Assembly: GCA_017979445.1 (NCBI GenBank)
Contig: CM030705.1
Location: 9,746,679 to 9,810,678 of the forward strand
From: Akebia trifoliata
Taxonomy: Eukaryota > Streptophyta > Magnoliopsida > Ranunculales > Lardizabalaceae
Direction of reading: 5' to 3'
Length of the DNA stretch: 64,000 nt
Shown: positions 11,216 through 23,605 of the stretch, one piece after another
Layout of the letters: each line of letters opens with the position of its first letter
How positions within the stretch are numbered: position 1 is the first letter of the stretch
The notes under the pieces: generated by a model
The model's database searches: none
What the model saw: only the letters and a program-made list of their open reading frames with translations
Told to the model about the DNA's origin: nothing
Position numbers and translations under genes: made by a program

Positions 11216-14200
11216 TCTTATAGAAAAGTATGGGGTTTGCTTTTAATAGGTTATTTTGTCGATGGTTTGGGACAATAAAAACAAATCACAGCGTGACAAA
11301 AACTCATATTCAACAGATCAAGGCGTCGAATTTTTTTTTTCCTTCAATGGGTTGAAATCATCAAATTAATAGAGGATGGGAGAAATTCAATTTCTCTAAG
11401 TTATCTAATCTGAGGAACATAAAAAATTTTCAATGGCCTTGGGCCATCGAATTTTTCAATTTTCACGTACCATATAGTAGAATTCATTGTACAAGATAGA
11501 CATAAAACAAAAAGATCATATAATTATCTGCTTTGTCAGTGTTTCCATTTTTCATTTTTCCTCCTCTTTTGGTGGGATGTGGTGTTGGATCCTATTAGGG
11601 TTCTAATCATAACTGCTCCAATTGAAAATGTTGGATAGCGACACTAATGACATCCAAATATATATAATCTCTTTTTATAGATGTGGATTTAAAATGATTT
11701 TATCTAAACCTAGAATGGCGTAAAAGGATAAAGTCATGTTTAAGATAAAATATATTCTAAAGTGATTTAACATAAAGCAAGCATTAAACATCCATTTGCT
11801 TACCTTCACAAAGATTCTATGATCTTAAATCAAAGATTCGGTAGTTGGTTTGGAATTAGGAAATTGTCTAAATCTTGTAACATATTCTAAGAAAATACAA
11901 AAGTTGCACCTAATACCTTATTCGATTTGTGTTCAACGCATGTATAGGCACATATACACTCGCCCACACACACACACACTCATGTATGTCCACTGATCGT
12001 GACACTGTCCATCAAGGGCTCATTTTTGAGCCTATCGCAAGCAAGGCAAGGGTGGTCAATCTCCACCCTCAAGACAAAGCAAGGTGTCATATCAGTATTG
12101 ACCCCACAGGACTGAATTTGAATTGTGTGACTAGGTTGTAATGGCCCAGAAAATTATCTGAACCCAACATATGCATGAGTCGTGATCCATAATGGTGTCC
12201 CTGGTGTCTAGTTGACACTTTTGATTTGGAAAATATACACATTGGGATACTTGCACAGCTTGGTTAAGAGCCCGAGGTATTTCAAACTCCAAGTGAAGCG
12301 TGCCGCATAGACACAATTTAAATTATATAAGAACGGAGAACGGAACACTGTATTGGATCCCAAGTCTATATGCATTTTGTTGTAATGAAGGGGAAAAAGA
12401 AAGCCTATAATCAAATTAATTACGATGTTGAGAGAACCTTCTTAAACCACAGTCCATGATTAGATTCCTCTTTTGTAACCAAACATTTGTTTCTCTACCA
12501 CTAAAAACATTTAAATGATTCTTCATCCGATATATGGTTTAATATTGAGTATATTTTTGTGGGTAGTTAAGAACTTACCTATGAGAAAGAAAACCATCTT
12601 TAAAGCGCTATTCATCTGATTTTATTCATGTTTGATCATAATTCATATTTTTTATATCTAATTTGAGATTCTTGAAATTGAAAAATATTAATATACAAAA
12701 TAAAATTTAGGATGAAGACATTGAAACTTAGAGCAATTTGCGAAAATTCAGACTTTGTACTTTAAACATGTATGAAATAAAATCTTCATTAACAATTGAA
12801 AGAAATTATGCAAAAGATAGACATGCCATAGTTAAGATCGTTCGTTTTCTAAGCAAATTACTAAATTCTGATAATTACCCGATACATGTGGAATGTTAAA
12901 TTACTTCTCGAAGTGTTTATCTATCTTTTTTCGATCTCTACTCTTTCCTGACTACACCAATTGCAGATAACTGAAGTATGTGGTATGAACTCTAAAGAGG
13001 TTGAGAGCGGCACATTAACGAATTGAGATAACTTCTTAGTAAGAATAAGCTTAATGTAATGGTGATTGAGAAGGTGAATGATTTTGACTCCAAGGGCTGG
13101 GGACTACAATCCTAGACCCAAACTACTGTAGCTCATTTTGTTTAGAGCCAGTTTGGATACACATAAAAATGTAACTTTTTAATTTTTCAAAGTTAAAAAG
13201 TTAAAAAACTTGTTTGAACACATTTTAGAGAACTATTTTCAAAAGTAAAAATCTTAGACAAAGAGGTGTCAAAATGTGTGTCTTCTAGTCAAGGCGTACA
13301 CTTCACACCTTTTTGGTTTTGTTTCTTTGGTGTTACTAGCATGCATGGACATTTAAAAACAAATATGAATATGAAATAAAAATATATGTAAAGAAAATTG
13401 TTGAGTTAATTTGATTCACAAATAGAGTGTTATAATATTTGGTATTAAGCAGAGAAAGTTCTTGAAAACTATACTTTGTTTTACTTTAGATAAATGAGAT
13501 ATAATTATTTATCACAGAAACTTTCAATTATTCAAATATAAATTTCATGCACTTGAGACTTATTCCTCGAGGGCACTAGCTAGTCTCACACCTCAGCATT
13601 TGAAAATATTGGGACACAATGTCATGTCTTCTATGATTCCTCATATGTAACTCTAATCACTCATTCATCCCCATATATCCATCCAAATAAGTTCTTGAAT
13701 AGGAATTAGGTATATATGCCCTTTTGGAAGACATAAGCTTCTCTACTCGAGTTCAGATGTATCCCCATTTCTCCAACCAAGGTCTTCCCAAACGAATGCG
13801 ACATCCCTCTATTACACAACCAACATACCTATTTTTCAGAATAAGGCGTGTATGGTGAAATTGGTGTCCGAATTGTAGGGCATCTCTTAAGGACATTGCA
13901 AAATAAATCACATCAATAGCCTATCCTAACTGCCCAACAAGATCTTGTTCGGATGGTAGCATATGTTACTGCATGAATGTGAAGGCGATGAAACTTATAT
14001 TTTCCTTCACGGACATTAAATACTTCCCGTAAACGCATCTTTTCTTTTTGGGATATTTTTTATCTGCCATTTGTTTTCTGAGTCATTTTTTTATACCTAT
14101 ATTATTTCTTATGGGTTTTCCTTGTTAATATTATTCTGCCACTTAAATGTTAACAGGTAGCTTGATCTTGTGTTGCTTTCAATTTCGTTCCTGACTGTTG

Positions 14201-14230
14201 CATTTCGGTAGACTTAATTCCATGTTATCC
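11216..14230. other. Intergenic, no gene recognised
   Basis: Unique-looking AT-rich DNA with a short CA run at 11,961-11,973. None of the short reading frames here resembles a known protein. A stretch near 13,560-14,000 has a more even base composition but gives no recognisable product in any frame I tried. Confidence 0.4.
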
Positions 14231-14515
14231 TGTTACATGCCTAAGTGGTTAAGGACTAAAATTTGATACATTCCAGCAGATCTAGGCCTATTGGAGTGCG
14301 GGAAAAAAACCCTTGAGAAAAGCCCCGAGAAGTGCCCAAGGACAATGGGCTACGGGGAGAAAATCCTCGAGAAGTGCCTTGCCCAGAGTGAGAGCCACCA
14401 TGGACGTTGGCTGTGAAGCGTGGTGGTTTGTTATGTGTTTAAGTGCTTGAGGACTTAAATTTGACGCATTCCAACAGGTCTAGGCCTTTTGGAGCATTTG
14501 TTTAGGTTCTTAACA
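14231..14515 (+). mobile_element. TRIM (miniature LTR retroelement), degraded
   Basis: Both terminal repeats begin TGTTA (14,231 and 14,429) and share TAAGTGGTTAAGGACT-like and TCTAGGCCTATTGGAG-like stretches. The second repeat is complete at 87 bp and ends TTCTTAACA; the first lacks this tail. An exact 5-bp duplication, TATCC, flanks it (14226-14230 and 14516-14520). The interior contains AGAAAAGCCCCGAGAAGTG, shared with 11,030-11,215. No coding region is present, as expected for a TRIM. Confidence 0.75.
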
Positions 14516-15710
14516 TATCCCCACCTCAATCATGGCACCATTAATGGGAGAACAGAACCAACTGATCTCCCTTACACCATCTCTCTCTCTCTTGACACAT
14601 GGTTTTCTTCAAGAGTGCCACTAGAGATCGTCATCAGTCCATAAGAAGCCTATTTTAAGATTAAGGGACTCAGTTCAAACGGCTCTTGCAAGTCCCCCGA
14701 TCCGAAGCAGATAAAGTAAACATGACCTTGCGCGAGAAGTGCCTTGTTCAGCTTCATTGCAAGGAGGGACAAAATGCATAATTTCCTAAGAGAATATAAA
14801 GGAAAGCCATGTGAGAAGATGGATGCAATTAAAGCTGCAAGAAACGCCTTGTCTCTAATATGAGAAAGAGGACCAACCAATTATGAAGATGATGGTGACA
14901 TTGAAAATGGATATTAACTTTTATCTTTTTTAATTTCTTATGTTGTACAAGAGGATATTGTGAGATATACTTAGTTCTTTAACTAATTCGAAGTACACTG
15001 CCATTGTGTTTGTTTTTCAGTGCAACCCATTTCTTGGAATGTGATTGTCGATTTATACATTAATGTAAATTCTGTATATTTCAACTTGTATGAATTCTAA
15101 TGCTCAATGGTTCCGTTTATTGGCTTGAAATCCTCCCATTATATCTAACATTTAATAGAATTTGTTAAAATAGCTTATCTTGAAATTGTCTATCTACTTG
15201 ATTGAATAGGTCACTTATTCAAGAAACAAAACAAAGAAAAAAGCAATAAGTTCTAGCTTACCATTTGGTGATTAATTACTATTGAAACTTACCAAAACAC
15301 GAGATTGATTGTGCGCTTGCCTGCATATGAAAATAAAAATAAACTTTGTGAAATTTCATTTTCAGTTCAAGTTACTAGAAATTTTGAAAGGAACTCCTTG
15401 TATTCTTCCATCAATTTATTATCGAAAATCCAAAGCGCCACCTAGTTGAAGTTGGTTAGTTATTGTAGAAATAAGAACTACTTAGGGGTACTTTGTCCCA
15501 GTCTCATGGAATTCTAAAAACATTCCCACCCAATTTAATAACTAAAACAAGATTTTTATTTTTTTTTGTGGGGGAGGGGAGGAGGGGGGATATATGTGTT
15601 TGGAGAAACAGAACAACCCCTAACACTAATAAAACATCTCCAACTTAAAGCAATAGATATTACATTAATAGGGTATGAGATAGCTTTGATGAATAGCAAC
15701 CACTTCAAAA
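14516..15710. other. Region downstream of the bHLH gene
   Basis: The last few hundred bases are the 3' flank of the minus-strand bHLH gene. Elsewhere I see only unique AT-rich DNA. The reading frame at 14,650-14,880 (-) is not recognisable. Confidence 0.35.
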
Positions 15711-17059
15711 TTATTGCAGACACCTCCCTCCATAACCTGCATTTCTGAATAATGCTTGCTTTATCTCTTCAGAACTAAGGAGTGTTCTTTGCTGCACCTC
15801 CTATCACATTACAAGAATATATAAAAGGAAACATTAAAGTGATCAATAGCCTTGAAAAAAAAAAACACCCATTTAAGACATTTAAAGTGAACAAAAATAT
15901 AACTAATTTTAAAAATTAATACCTCTGAGCAAGAAGCTTGCATTGAAAAATCATTGAAACAGCTTATAACACATTGTTGAATCTCTAGGCCTACTGCTTC
16001 AAGGGTGTTTACGGTCGAGAACAACAAGCCCGGCTTCCCCGTGCAGCAAATCTCGATCCGGGTATCCATATTCCTCCTTTCCACATCAAACTGCACATAA
16101 ATTGGGTATAAATCGATTCCACATTTGCCAAAGGGGTCCTTAATATTTAGATCAGAAATCATACCTTGGGGGAATTCCTGATGAGGATTTCATTTGGTTT
16201 TAAATCCTTCAAGATGCCCATTAGGTTCAATTGATTTGAACCCACTTCAATTTCATCTTGTAAATTCTTGATTCTCTCTAGCAGTTCTTTCACGTAATCT
16301 ATGGTATCTCCAAGTATAGATGTTCTGTCCATCTGATTAAAGTCCTTTTTGATCAACAACCTAACTTATAATAATGTGTATATTTTCAATAAAATGAGCA
16401 TGAATAACTAGGCCAAATTCAAGAACAAAATAAGTAGTCCAACATAATTGGAAACAAAGATAAATCTAAATAATTGATGAATCAACTACCTTGCTTATCT
16501 TCAGAACAACTGATCGAAGCATCGAGAGGCGATCGTTCAATCGCTTTCTTCTCTGTCTCTCCGCCATTAAATTCTTCGATGGCTGTCCCTCCACCTTCTT
16601 AACTCTGTTCTTTCTCTCGAGAGACATACCCATGTCGAAAACTGGAATTTCGGTAGATTGGACTGGTTCCACTTTACAATTATTAGTCTGTCTCTCCAAA
16701 TTCTTGACATCACTGTTGAGTAAAATGGGTTCTTCATCCTCCATCATTAATGGGATATCTTCTTGAATTGGAAATAGAAGTGTGTTGTGCTTTTGACCTG
16801 ATGAATTGATCTCTGGTACTGAGAATGCATCTGGAAATGGGCAGTAAACTTCATTGAAGGAACAATCGAAACCAGGTTCTGTCGAAATGTCGAATTCTTG
16901 GATCGATGAATTGGGTAGAACCATAGTTTGGTTTTCTTTGAAATAATCTAAGTTCCACCCATTAGAGAAGAACTCATTCATTCCATTAGGGGAAGTCTCC
17001 CATGTCTCTCTTCTTAGAGCTAGTAATTCTTCTATGAAATCATGTTCATTGAGCTCCAT
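15711..17059 (-). CDS. bHLH transcription factor, subgroup IIIb (bHLH93/61-like)
   Basis: There are four exons (5' to 3'): 17059-16490, 16332-16165, 16090-15923 and 15800-15711. All introns are phase 0 with GT-AG borders, giving 331 residues; Arabidopsis bHLH93 is about 350. The N-terminus [20 protein letters not shown] is the family signature. The basic region and helix 1 lie at about 162-190 ([16 protein letters not shown]). Exon 2 begins [20 protein letters not shown], which is helix 2. Residues about 247-331 form the ACT-like C-terminal domain ([20 protein letters not shown] ... [10 protein letters not shown]). It should be a nuclear, E-box-binding dimeric regulator. Related proteins act with ICE1-type factors and in growth and flowering control. 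Two residues differ from my memory of the family: Gln169 for Arg in the basic region and Leu186 for Pro in VVPKISK. The last exon could also start 3 bp later. Confidence 0.93.
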
Positions 17060-17164
17060 CTCTCTATCTTTCCCTCACAAACACACACTAACTCATACAC
17101 TCACTGCTCACTCCCTAGTGAAAGGAGGAGCATTGATGATATGAAGTTGCACCAAGTTGAAGCA

Positions 17165-17177
17165 TTATATATATAAA
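17165..17177 (-). promoter_or_regulatory. TATA box of the bHLH gene
   Basis: On the minus strand the sequence reads CTTTATATATATAATG, about 110 bp before the ATG. A start of transcription about 30 bp further on (near 17,140) would leave a leader of about 80 nt rich in GAGA/GTGAG. It is the only strong TATA near the start codon. Confidence 0.55.
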
Positions 17178-17278
17178 GTTATTAGCACACATACAACAAT
17201 TCTTCTTCAAAATAAATGCATTATAGTATGTATTATGGGTATTATTAGCACCTAGAGCCTAAGATTGAAATGGAATCT

Positions 17279-17466
17279 GCTTCTCTCTCTCTCTCTCTCT
17301 CTCTGTCTCTGTGGTTTCATGTCTTTTTCACCAAAATCTGCAATCCAACAGATTTAATTAATTCTCATGTTCTTACAAACTTTGACCCACATATCTGTCA
17401 TCATAGACCCTGTCAGGTTCTATGCATATGTGAAATGGGACTCATCTCTCTCTCTCTCTCTCTCTT
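17279..17466. repeat. Two CT/GA microsatellite tracts near the bHLH promoter
   Basis: CT runs lie at about 17,281-17,302 and 17,444-17,464, some 100-300 bp upstream of the inferred bHLH start. On the gene's strand they read as GA repeats, the type bound by plant BBR/BPC proteins. Function is not shown; both may be simple microsatellites. Confidence 0.6.
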
Positions 17467-17743
17467 TTGCTGTTTTCAGGACATGGGGAAATACTGAACA
17501 TTGGCTTAGCTCACAAATTCAAATGGGTTGGTGGGGGGTCTTTTTGTTCTTTATTCACTTCTCTTGATTCTAAACATGGAATGATGTTTCTCTACTTTCT
17601 TTTTTACTAGTACCCAGTTATTAGATCAATCAAATTTCTCTTTTAATTATTTTTGGATTAGTAGAGGGTCTCTATCTTACCTCACCTAGCAAATAAAGAA
17701 AATGATAGACATCAAATACTTAATTCATTGCATGAATATACTA

Positions 17744-17905
17744 GACTAATGATGAAATGATACGCTGACACATATGCGGTCGACGTGGCAAGTGCACAAA
17801 ACCGTAGATCTTTTTCCTTGTGTACTCCAAAGAAGAAGATCTATGGTTCTGTGCACTTGCCATGTTAACCACGTACATGTCAGCACGTCATTTTATCACG
17901 ACTCT
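17744..17905. mobile_element. Foldback MITE, family H1
   Basis: It is a nearly complete hairpin: GTGGCAAGTGCACAAAACCG on the left pairs with the complement of GTTCTGTGCACTTGCCA on the right. The outer right end is TTATCACGACTCT. ATATACTA flanks both sides (17736-17743 and 17906-17913). Other family members show duplications closer to 9 bp. Confidence 0.75.
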
Positions 17906-17913
17906 ATATACTA

Positions 17914-18875
17914 ATGCCATATAAATTTTTCAACCCATGATTTTGGCCAACACGGATGGTACTTTCACGTCGTACAAAATACGGGGCATTTTTATTTTAT
18001 TTTTTCACTTTGGTACTTTATTACTTCTCGTCAACAATCGTGTGATGGGCATGGATTCAAATTAATTGATGATGGTAAAGTAATTTGGATTGAACTTCAT
18101 ATCAAGCTACATGTTTTACTCTTTGTTAGGTTATTTTTACTGTTTGGATGCTGATATGCAATGATTATATAGGAATATTTATGATAATAGGAATACTTGT
18201 ATCTTTATTAATTTTCATTGTCACCATCAGCTTTATTAATAATTACCTTTTATCTTTTTATTCCTCAAGATCAAGAAAGGTGGCTCAAGGTTGTTTATAA
18301 ATGTGTCTCTAATCAAACTACAGTCTCTAATCTATTATTGCCATAATTACTATCCACATTCTTCAATGTAGGAATGGTCCTTTATATATTTTCTATTATT
18401 CTTTTAGAATCTCTACTTGAATCAAATCATTCAAACTCATTATCATGTTGATGTACAAATTGGTGTCTGATCATCCCATGATGTGTATGGTGTCCTTGCA
18501 CACTTGAACTTCTCAATCGAGCTTCGATGATCTAAGAGGGAGAGAGTTAGGGACATAAAATTCATACCCGCAGAAATTTTGATGCCAGAAAATGAGTTAT
18601 ACATGCAATTTTTCCAAAATCAGCCCCAAATAGAAAACCGTTACGGGCGTTTAAACAACATCGCCGCTACTAATCATCTCCTTATTCACGTTATTTTTGT
18701 AGTGAGTCAAGGTGGGATTTATAGAATTTTCCTGCATTAACTTGTCTAATTTATGCCACTTATTATTGAACATGTTTTGTTTATCAGATCATCCAAATAT
18801 TAATTTAACAGCATTATATTTAACAACTGAGGCTTTGGTGGTTGCTATCTTCATAGAATAGTTTTAGATATGTAA
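17914..18875. other. Intergenic, nothing recognised
   Basis: AT-rich DNA upstream of the bHLH gene. No exon or bounded repeat seen. Confidence 0.4.
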
Positions 18876-19007
18876 TTAAGAGAGCTTCTATTGCCACACC
18901 GACTTTTGCTAACGCCACCCAAAGATGTGTGCTATTTTCTTTAGTGATTTACATATGAATTGGGGTGGCATTAGAAAAAGTTGACTTGGCAATAAAATCT
19001 CTCTTAA
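18876..19007. mobile_element. Small MITE, family H3
   Basis: The ends TTAAGAGAGCTTCTATTGCC and the complement of TTAAGAGAGATTTTATTGCC are clear inverted repeats. The inner CTTTTGCTAACGCCACCC is shared with 27,106-27,228. The surrounding TAATTAA is itself a palindrome, so the target duplication cannot be fixed. Confidence 0.65.
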
Positions 19008-19929
19008 TTAATAGAGACATTTGGTTTAGAGTTAAGTAAGAATCTCTCTTAAGAACAAAACTGTACAAAACCCGTGAGGTCACTAATGTCCTTTGCCAGC
19101 TGCATATGTTGGGTGGCCCATAAAACTGTTTTCATATGTATTTTTTAATATAAAATTTTCTTTCCTTGTTTTTTGGCCCATGGACCACACAATGACATCA
19201 TCTTAAAAACAAATCATGAACATATTTTACTCAACCCACACACATCAAAATTTATCTGATTGATGATTTTTAGTAGTTGTATGTATTTAAACAGTTTATA
19301 AAGGATTTGAAAATTAATTTGATTGATGATTCCTAATTACTCAGAACCAAATAGTTAGAGACCACCAAATCAGGCAACTCTGTGATATATTGGTCCACCT
19401 AGGTTTGGGCCAAAAGTTCATGATGTTAGTGGGCCCAAAAGTGAGGTATGTGGGATCACTGAACATTAAATGGCCCTGGCCCAACAAGGCATTGTCCACT
19501 AAAAAACAAGCCCAAAACACATGGGGGTTGACTGTTGGGTCTACTTCCCTAGGTATAATTATGTCCCACGTAGTAAGTCAGACATGCATGGATGATTTTT
19601 GCTAAGGGTCTGTTTGAATTATCATTTTAAATGGACAAATTCCTACCTTTTCCCAACTGGAGTCACATGTCTTTTTGAGTTGATGGGAAAAGCACAATTA
19701 TAAGCTTTTATTATCTTAAATACCAAAAGAAGGGTAAAAAGTTTGGAAAACCACTGTAAAAGGCCCACTGATGGGGCCCACGTGATTAAACGGGAGAATA
19801 TTAAAAAATTCTGTGGACCCCATCTCCTGATGTATGGTGGCAGCTCAGCTTTCAAAATACTTATGTCACACATCTCCCGAATTTTTATTTTTTAATTTTC
19901 TTATTGAGATATTAAATTGAATTATTTAA

Positions 19930-20106
19930 ATAGCCGTGCTGGCCTGACCTCAATGGGGTGACACCCTGACATGGTGGCACATATATGTCCGTAGATATAT
20001 TTTACTTATATCTTAGAAAAAACGCATCTACAAGCATGGACACGGCACCACATCAAAATGTTCCTCATGTGCCCCCACCCCCCCATTGAGGTCACTCCAA
20101 CATTAA
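19930..20106. mobile_element. Foldback MITE, family H2
   Basis: The left end contains GCCTGACCTCAATGGGGTGA and the right end its near complement in CCCCATTGAGGTCACTCCAA. The GGAGTGACCTCAA edge is shared with copies at 24,685, 31,072 and 56,272. The apex has the TCCGTAGAT-like sequence also found in H1. Confidence 0.55.
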
Positions 20107-22978
20107 TCTAATTATACCATGTGGAGAATTCTTTTCAAGAGAAGATCATTTTGATAATTTTTATTTATAAAAATAATTAAATAATAAAAAATAATTATTT
20201 TAAAAATATACAATCAAGTACATAATTAGATTTTGGATTAATGTTAATTGCATAATATAGGCTTTCATTGATTCTCCTATAACAACTAATTTTGGAGTAA
20301 TGTCTTGACTTGACCTACAATTGGCGTAGTGATTAGTCGATATTACGTTTAATCTGTTATGTTCGGTATAAGTGTGATAATTAATAATTACTATCTTTTA
20401 ATTAGCATTACGTTAAAAAATATGCTCTGACGATTGTCATTTTTTATTTATGATCAACTGGCAGGATCAATGTATCAGATATACAATTCAAAATCATTCC
20501 TAACAGATATTATCCAATATTCGACATGCTTTTTTTACTCAAAAAATTTCACTTGATCTGTATGTGGCTGAGGTGGCAAGGGCACAAAACAAAAAAAAAA
20601 ATCAATTGTTCTGTACTCTTACCACTTCAACCGAGTTTTGATGGAGTGAAAATTTTCGAGACAAAAAACCATTAGCGATCATTTAATACATACCATGGTC
20701 CTTTGTGTTTGCTAGGAATCAATAGAGGTCAAACTCGACAGCTCCATATTAGGAAAAGTCAGCTTTGGATTCTCTTTCGTCTTAATTTCTCATGTGATAT
20801 CCCACAAAATCCATGATTTTCATGCTTTACAATTATTGTAGTTCAAAATTCAAATTAAAGCATTAAATTTGTCATTAATTTTATATAATTGTAGCAGTTA
20901 TAACTGAAATACTAACATAATTTTATGCAATTATCACTATTATATAATCATAAAGAAATCACTTTAAAATTTATTTGCTTAAAAGACAGATTATAAATAT
21001 TTAGAAGTAAAGTAGGAGACTATAGTTGGGTCATCCGTACGATGGTCCTAATGATTTCCTTTAGGTGAATCCCGAGGAAAGATTGAATTCCTTGAAACAC
21101 GTTCCAGACGAAATTTGACAATTGATTAGATATGTTTCTCAACATCTTTGATTTGATATGTTTCACAATGTCACCAAATATGCGAAGGGAATAAAATTTT
21201 CCTTGGTATGATAAGAGAGCTTTCCTACCACACCAATTTTTATTTATAATTATATAACACTCAATCAATAAGGTTAAAATATAGTGTTGGATTTACCTTT
21301 AAAGATTAAAAAAAATAGTGTTGGATATAACTTATTTTGATGCACCAATTTTTATTTATAACACTCAATTGACATTAAATGAGTGTTGGATACGAATAAT
21401 CATTTTAGTTTTTGATGACCTGAAGACTATGGTTTGTGGAATTTGATAGTACTGGTCAATAAGGAGGTATTGTTAATCAATCCAAGCATTTTGTCGATCT
21501 CTCAAATTTGACACTGAGCTTGTTTGGGATTGTAGAGACTGAAACCCCTTGCTCGAAGGCCAAAATCATACTTTTCTCCTAGTAGGCTGTCAACCCTAGT
21601 TCATTAAGGGTATTTGTAGCAGTTTTATGTCGAAGAAACATTGTAACATCTTTCTTGGCCTTTAAGCATAGTGGAATCGGTATGGCTCCGTTTTTACCCT
21701 AATTTAGGACTTTCATGTGATTCATGTGTTGTGGTTGATTTTTCTTGGTTATCATGTTTTTTGTTTTTTTTTTTTTGTTCTTTCAATTATTTCGTATCCC
21801 ATAGCGAAGGTTGGAGGTTTTCCAACCCCAACCTCATATCTATATAAACATATAATTCACTTGAAAATTGAAAAACTAAGGTTTTTTTTTATTCTAAGAA
21901 AAAAAAAAACCTAGACTATATTTCAAAAGAAGAGGGTTGCGAGGCAGAGGGATTCTCCATATTTGTCGAGAGAATATTTAGTGTTGTCTTAATCTTTTTT
22001 TCGTGCGCTAGCGGTGTGGCAATATAATTCTTTATTATTATCATATATTAGAGAACACGAGCTAATAATGACAATAATATTATAATGATGCTAATGTTGG
22101 GGAGGCAAAAATCCACACCATCCCTTGTCATTCATTTAAAAAAAAAATAAGTGTGTTAATATAATTTATCTATTATAATCATATATTAAGGAAAAATGAA
22201 TTAAGGATAATACTATCATATTGATCCTAATATAAGTATGAAACACTTGTTCTATAATTCCCATCAATCCACACCATCCAGTTTTTTGGCCCATATTTAG
22301 ATAATCCTAACAACCATTTTTGTTCGAATTGTGGTGGTAGGTCGATGGTCTTGATCAATTATGTCATTAGTCAGTCCTCCCATCATGTTATAACTTAAAC
22401 GAAAAAAATAATAATTGATACCTTGGACGATGTTTTGCCTTCACCTGAGTGAGAGATTGTGGGTTCGCTCATATGATATTGAATATTTGTCATCTTCTTG
22501 AAAATATCATGGGATTTTTTTTTTTTTTTGAATCCTCTAATCCATGAATAGTCATGAATCTATCTATTGGTGGACATACAAATGAAAAATAACTAATTTA
22601 ATTAATGATAAATAAAAGTTAGATTCGAGTCTATAAGGTTAGAGGGTAATTTTTGTCTTTTCCTACATTTCAAAATAAAAAATAATGTTAAACACTGGTG
22701 TGATATTTACTAAAGGGATTTTAATCTCTCTCTTTCTCTTTCTCTCTATCTTTCCCTTTCTTTCTCTTGTTTTTTGATACTGTGTTCTCATTTTTACCAT
22801 TTACCATACATCTTTAACTCTTTCTTGGATTTTATTTGTGGATCGTGACTATCATTTCCAAAAATCTTTTTATTAATTAATTGTAGACGTGACATTTTCA
22901 ATTTATTATTTACTTTTATATAACGTTGAAATCCTTCCCATGACACCATACTTACCTCAAATCAAAATAAATATGAAA
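20107..22978. other. Intergenic, nothing recognised except a hairpin scrap
   Basis: A partial H1-like hairpin (GAGGTGGCAAGGGCACAAAA and its partner) lies at about 20,570-20,650. The rest is AT-rich unique sequence with T runs near 21,760-21,780 and 22,516-22,530. No exon was recognised. Confidence 0.4.
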
Positions 22979-23605
22979 GATTTATCGGGCAGACCTACCT
23001 GTTGCAATTTTATTATAGAAACTTCCTTGCTTTATCAAGTTTATTATAGAACCAAACCTTACTTTATGAATAAGACTAGCATGACTAACTTAGTAAGATT
23101 TAAAATCTTACTAAGGGCTGTTGGGGCCATGGATTATCAAATTGGAAATCTAACACCAAAGCCTTATAGATTTGATGAAAAACTCATATTCAAAGAAAAA
23201 AAATCCCTTTTGAACTTGATCGATGGTCTTTAAATGGATGACTACTAAACACCTAAATTTAAAACTAGAATTTAACTATGAAAATTAATGTTTTTTCAAA
23301 ATTCTACTTTCAAAGTTCTTAGAATTTTATCCTTTGTAACACTGTACTATCAGATCATATTTTTGGATGCCACAAATTGATGTTGTTACGATTCACTCCA
23401 AGGTATGTTAAGTAACAAATTAACCATATTAATTTGAATTTTATGACGTGCATCTCACTCCAAGATTTGTTGGGTAACAAACTTGATAAAGTAGGGTTTG
23501 GTGGGTAACCAACTTCATAAAGTAAGGTTCCTTTAGAATTATCAGAACTCTAAAGGAGTTTTTGTAATAAAAATACAATAATTAGGTCTGTCGGTTAAAT
23601 TTCTC
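22979..23605 (+). mobile_element. About 600-bp inverted-repeat element, family SR (best copy)
   Basis: The outer ends GATTTATCGGGCAGACCTAC and the complement of AATTAGGTCTGTCGGTTAAA are inverted repeats. Next inward are TTGCAATTTTATTATAG and the complement of TTTTTGTAATAAAAATACAA. Inside lies CATGACTAACTTAGTAAGAT followed by ACCAAAT/CTAACACCA/GGATGAC motifs seen again at 35,437, 53,400 and 58,080. It is non-coding. A 114-codon frame across it is an accident. Confidence 0.6.

Noticed and set aside
22889..23233. 114-codon frame, among the longest outside the genes
   Set aside because: It lies across the end and interior of a non-coding inverted-repeat element whose other copies have no such frame.
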